This document shows positions 12,362 through 14,957 of a stretch of 14,957 nucleotides of DNA, piece after piece. The translations under genes were made by a program, and so were the position numbers. The notes below the pieces were generated by a model that did no database searches, was not told the origin of the DNA, and saw only the letters and a program-made list of their open reading frames with translations. Position 1 is the stretch's first letter. Each line of letters starts with the position of its first letter. The stretch covers positions 1-14,957 of the forward strand of contig CAPNDH010000035.1 in the NCBI GenBank assembly GCA_948664205.1, given 5' to 3'. The stretch comes from an uncultured Clostridia bacterium. Lineage in GTDB: Bacteria; Bacillota; Clostridia; TANB77; CAG-508.

Positions 12362-13162
12362 TTATATAAATTTTTCCACTTCTATAAATAATCTTCCTTT
12401 TCTACTGTTGCCTACTATATTTTTTATGATAAATCTTCCTTTTCCTCGAATTGTTACAATATCATTTTCTTTTACTTCTTTTGAAGATTTTTCTACTATT
12501 TCATGGTTTAACAATACTCTTTCTTGCGCTAATAATTCATTTGCTTTTCCTCTTGAACATCTTGTAAGTTCTGAAACTATGTTGTCCAACCTCATTGATG
12601 CAACTGTTATTTTTATACTTTGTGTTTTTATTTCTATTTTTCGTAAGTTTTCTAAACTTATTTGCTCTATTTTTGATTTACTAAATCTTGTTAAACTAGG
12701 AATATTTATAATTAAAAATTTTAGAATTTCTGGCATCACTAAAATATCTGCTCCGTTTTCATCTACTAGAATGTCCCCTATTTTTTCCCTTGATATTCCT
12801 AATTTCATTAGTCCACCCAAATAATTTTTGTGTGAATATTCTCCATGCATTTCATTTGGTAGTTCTATTCTTACAGAATTTATATACTCGTTTAAATTTA
12901 TATTTGATATAATGTTTTCCAATTTTTCTGGATATATTATTAGTATTCTTCTTTCCGCTTCTCCAAAGCCACCTGTGAAAAAGTAATTAGATATTTTCTG
13001 TGATTTCAAGAAATTTTCTAATAACTTTTGTTCTATTTCATCCAGAAAATCTGTGGTTTGAATTTTATTTCTAGTTTCGCAAAACCTTATTTTATCTATT
13101 AGCTTTGATATTAATAATCTGTCTTTTTCATTTTTGTATTTATTTATGATATTTCTATCCAT
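12362..13162 (-). CDS. ylmH: YlmH-type S4-domain RNA-binding protein
   Basis: 266 aa, close to Bacillus YlmH in length. The N-terminal and middle region carries FFTGGFGEAERRIL (residues about 61-74) and GEYSHKNYLGGLMKLGISREKIGDI (about 107-130), characteristic of YlmH. The C-terminal S4 RNA-binding domain spans about 187-250 (MRLDNIVSELTRCSRGKAN...). YlmH acts on stalled 50S-nascent chain complexes in ribosome-associated quality control and overlaps in function with RqcP; historically it was linked to cell division. The frame stays open to an ATG at 13264, adding 34 residues encoded largely by a dispersed repeat and without a ribosome binding site. TTGGAGAAAAT precedes the ATG at 13162, which is the start used here. 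It is coupled to the downstream TIM-barrel gene; dxs lies upstream. Confidence 0.88.
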   Translation of the reverse strand: MDRNIINKYKNEKDRLLISKLIDKIRFCETRNKIQTTDFLDEIEQKLLENFLKSQKISNYFFTGGFGEAERRILIIYPEKLENIISNINLNEYINSVRIELPNEMHGEYSHKNYLGGLMKLGISREKIGDILVDENGADILVMPEILKFLIINIPSLTRFSKSKIEQISLENLRKIEIKTQSIKITVASMRLDNIVSELTRCSRGKANELLAQERVLLNHEIVEKSSKEVKENDIVTIRGKGRFIIKNIVGNSRKGRLFIEVEKFI

Positions 13163-13203
13163 ATTTTCTCCAATTTTTAGATTTGTATTATTTTTATTAA
13201 TAT

Positions 13204-13285
13204 TTCCCAAAAGTGACAAATTTCCCATTTGTACCAGATACCTCAAAAGTGACAGATACCCCAAAAGGAAACGTCCCCAATGGAA
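13204..13285 (+). repeat. dispersed repeat copy C with internal tandem units, between dxs and ylmH
   Basis: The plus strand contains CAAAAGTGACA twice (13208-13218 and 13244-13254, 36 bases apart), then GATACCCC and AAAAGGAAACGTCCCCAATGG. The second unit aligns with copy A (6287-6333) and the inverse of copy B (8643-8694). It begins 1 base after the dxs stop codon and is read open into the ylmH frame, creating a spurious N-terminal extension. Confidence 0.6.
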
Positions 13286-13286
13286 A

Positions 13287-14957
13287 CTAAAATAAATATT
13301 TTTCTTCTAATTCTGAAACATTTCCAGCTTCTATGAATTTGTCTGGGTAAGCATAGCATTTTAAGTCTATGTTTTCTAATTTGTTTTCTGCTATTATTTC
13401 TTTTACTTTTGTTCCTAGCCCTCCTATTATGCTTGCATCTTCTATTGTTATTACATTTTTTGTTTTTGTAATTGTTTCTATTATTTTTTCTTCATCAAAT
13501 GGTTTTAGAAATCTTGTATTTATTAGTTCTACACTTTTTCCTTGTCTTTCTAATTCTTCTGCCATTTCTATACCTTTTGCTACCATTTTTCCTATGGCTA
13601 TTATGCTTATGTCGTTTCCTTCTTTTATTATTTCTGCTTTTCCTTGTTTTATTTCTTCGTGTTTTTCAAATTTTACTTTTTCGTTTTCTCCGCCTCTTGG
13701 GTATCTTATTACTACTGGTGAATTTAATGTTATTGCATATTCTAACATATCTTCTAATTCTTTAAAGTCTTTTGGCGCCATTATTGTTAAATTTGGTACT
13801 ATATTGAAAAATGCTAAGTCTAATAGACCTTGGTGTGTTTCTCCATCATTTCCAACTATTCCTGCTCTATCTACACATAAAACAACTGGCAAACTTTCTA
13901 TGCATATGTCGTGTATTACTTGGTCGTATGCTCTTTGGTAGAAGGATGAATATATTGGTACTATTGGTTTTAATCCTTCTTTTGCCATTCCTGCTGATAA
14001 GCTAACTGCGTGCTGTTCTGCTATTCCTACATCGAAAAATCTATTTGGATATTTCTCCTTAAATTGTTTTAGCCCTGTTCCGTCTGCCATTGCTGCTGTT
14101 ATTGCTACTATTTTTTCGTTATTTTTAGCTAGTTCTACTAACTTTTCTCCAAATACTGCTGAATAGTCTTTTTTCTTTTCTTTTTTTGGTTTTCCTGTTT
14201 CTATTTCAAAGCTTCCTGTTGCATGGAATTTATCTGGATTTTCTTCTGCTGGTTTATAACCTTTTCCTTTTTTAGTGATGACGTGTACTAGCACTGGTTC
14301 TTGTTCTTTTTTGGCTAGGTTTAAAATCCATTCTATTCTTTCTATATCGTGACCATCTACAGGACCTAAATATTTAAAACCTAGGTCTTCAAAAAACATA
14401 TTTGGTAATACTAATTGCTTTAAACTATATTTTATTCTTCTGGCTAGCCTTATAATTGGTGTTCCAATTTTGGGTGTTTTTTCTAAGGCTTTTCTTATAC
14501 TATTATTAGATTTTTTATAGAATTTTCTAGTTCTCATTTTAGTTAAAAATTGAGATATTCCACCTACATTTTTTGATATACTCATTTCATTATCATTTAA
14601 TATTACTATTAATTTTGTTTTACTATTTCCTGCATCATTTAAAGCCTCTAATGCCATTCCACCTGTTAGAGCTCCATCTCCTATTACTGCTATTACATTA
14701 TTGTCTTCTTTTTTTATATCTCTTGCTCTTGCCATTCCTAGTGCTACTGATATTGATGTACTGCTGTGTCCTGTATCGAAGCTATCGTATTCTGATTCTT
14801 TTATTTTTGGAAAGCCCGATATTCCACCTAATTGCCTTAAAGTATCTAGTTTATCTTTTCTTCCTGTTAATATTTTATGCACATAGGTTTGATGGCCTAC
14901 ATCCCATACTATTTTATCTTTTGGTGTGTTAAAAACACTATGAAGTGCAATAGTAAG
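13287..14957 (-). CDS. dxs: 1-deoxy-D-xylulose-5-phosphate synthase, N-terminus outside window
   Basis: Thiamine-diphosphate enzyme joining pyruvate and glyceraldehyde 3-phosphate, first step of the MEP isoprenoid pathway; the product also feeds thiamine and pyridoxal synthesis. The frame is open from the right edge (LTIALHSVFNTPKDKIVWDV...), giving 556 residues of an expected ~620. Visible signatures: VGHQTYVHKILTGR; the ThDP/Mg site GDGALTGG with NDNEMSISKNVGG; LGPVDGHD; HVITKKGKGYKPAEENP; the catalytic Glu in VGIAEQHAV; YSSFYQRAYDQVIHD; and DRAGIVGNDGETHQGLLD. The C-terminal transketolase-like domain ends VSELEEKYLF. All expected motifs are intact. A GTG codon at 14882 is an internal valine, not the start. 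Downstream are a repeat block and ylmH. Confidence 0.96.
   Translation of the reverse strand, partial: LTIALHSVFNTPKDKIVWDVGHQTYVHKILTGRKDKLDTLRQLGGISGFPKIKESEYDSFDTGHSSTSISVALGMARARDIKKEDNNVIAVIGDGALTGGMALEALNDAGNSKTKLIVILNDNEMSISKNVGGISQFLTKMRTRKFYKKSNNSIRKALEKTPKIGTPIIRLARRIKYSLKQLVLPNMFFEDLGFKYLGPVDGHDIERIEWILNLAKKEQEPVLVHVITKKGKGYKPAEENPDKFHATGSFEIETGKPKKEKKKDYSAVFGEKLVELAKNNEKIVAITAAMADGTGLKQFKEKYPNRFFDVGIAEQHAVSLSAGMAKEGLKPIVPIYSSFYQRAYDQVIHDICIESLPVVLCVDRAGIVGNDGETHQGLLDLAFFNIVPNLTIMAPKDFKELEDMLEYAITLNSPVVIRYPRGGENEKVKFEKHEEIKQGKAEIIKEGNDISIIAIGKMVAKGIEMAEELERQGKSVELINTRFLKPFDEEKIIETITKTKNVITIEDASIIGGLGTKVKEIIAENKLENIDLKCYAYPDKFIEAGNVSELEEKYLF

Noticed and set aside
14880..14882. GTG as start of dxs
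   Set aside because: The frame continues to the window edge with clear Dxs sequence (WDVGHQTYVHKIL), so this is an internal valine.
1..14957. Transposase, integrase, tRNA, rRNA or defence-system genes
   Set aside because: None of the translated products shows such motifs and no tRNA or rRNA sequence was seen.

Overview
The window is about 15 kb of AT-rich DNA, best read as a chromosome segment of a low-GC Firmicute of class Clostridia. The evidence is the family make-up (DnaE with an N-terminal PHP domain, RqcP, YlmH, RlmB, LepA, a T-box-controlled ThrS), strong AGGAGG-type ribosome binding sites, and sigma-A promoters with 17-base spacers. I cannot name the species. No rRNA, tRNA, CRISPR array, transposase or prophage gene is visible. 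Every gene but one lies on the minus strand, so transcription runs mostly from high to low coordinates.

In transcription order: dxs (isoprenoid precursor synthesis) enters from the right edge without its start. It is followed by a block of short repeats, then ylmH and a TIM-barrel isomerase/epimerase-like gene that look translationally coupled. Next is an unrecognised 96-aa gene with its own promoter, a remarkable structured leader and its own terminator. Then comes lepA, starting at TTG. Between lepA and rlmB sits the only plus-strand gene, an unrecognised tyrosine-rich 104-aa protein with its own promoter and terminator. rlmB is followed by a membrane-anchored protein of unknown function, then a promoter and T-box leader driving a ThrS that lacks the TGS domain. 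After the thrS terminator come rqcP with its own promoter, two unrecognised genes (265 and 379 aa) behind a consensus promoter, a 30-bp perfect palindrome, and the first 445 codons of dnaE, which leaves through the left edge.

The functional theme is core information processing: replication (dnaE), tRNA charging (thrS), rRNA methylation (rlmB), translation elongation (lepA), and two S4-domain proteins tied to ribosome-associated quality control (rqcP, ylmH). Four genes and one membrane protein have no family I recognise.

The most interesting signals are not in the conserved genes. (1) The leader of the 96-aa gene has three abutting hairpins and a 10-bp helix that would hide the ribosome binding site; the third hairpin and the hiding helix are mutually exclusive, as in a translational RNA switch. 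(2) A dispersed repeat with a GGGACAGAT...ACGTC core occurs three times, and one copy is read through as the N-terminus of RlmB. (3) GC-rich hairpins ending in TTGTAGGGG occur twice. (4) A short CACGCGAA-type element carries the ribosome binding site of two unrelated genes.
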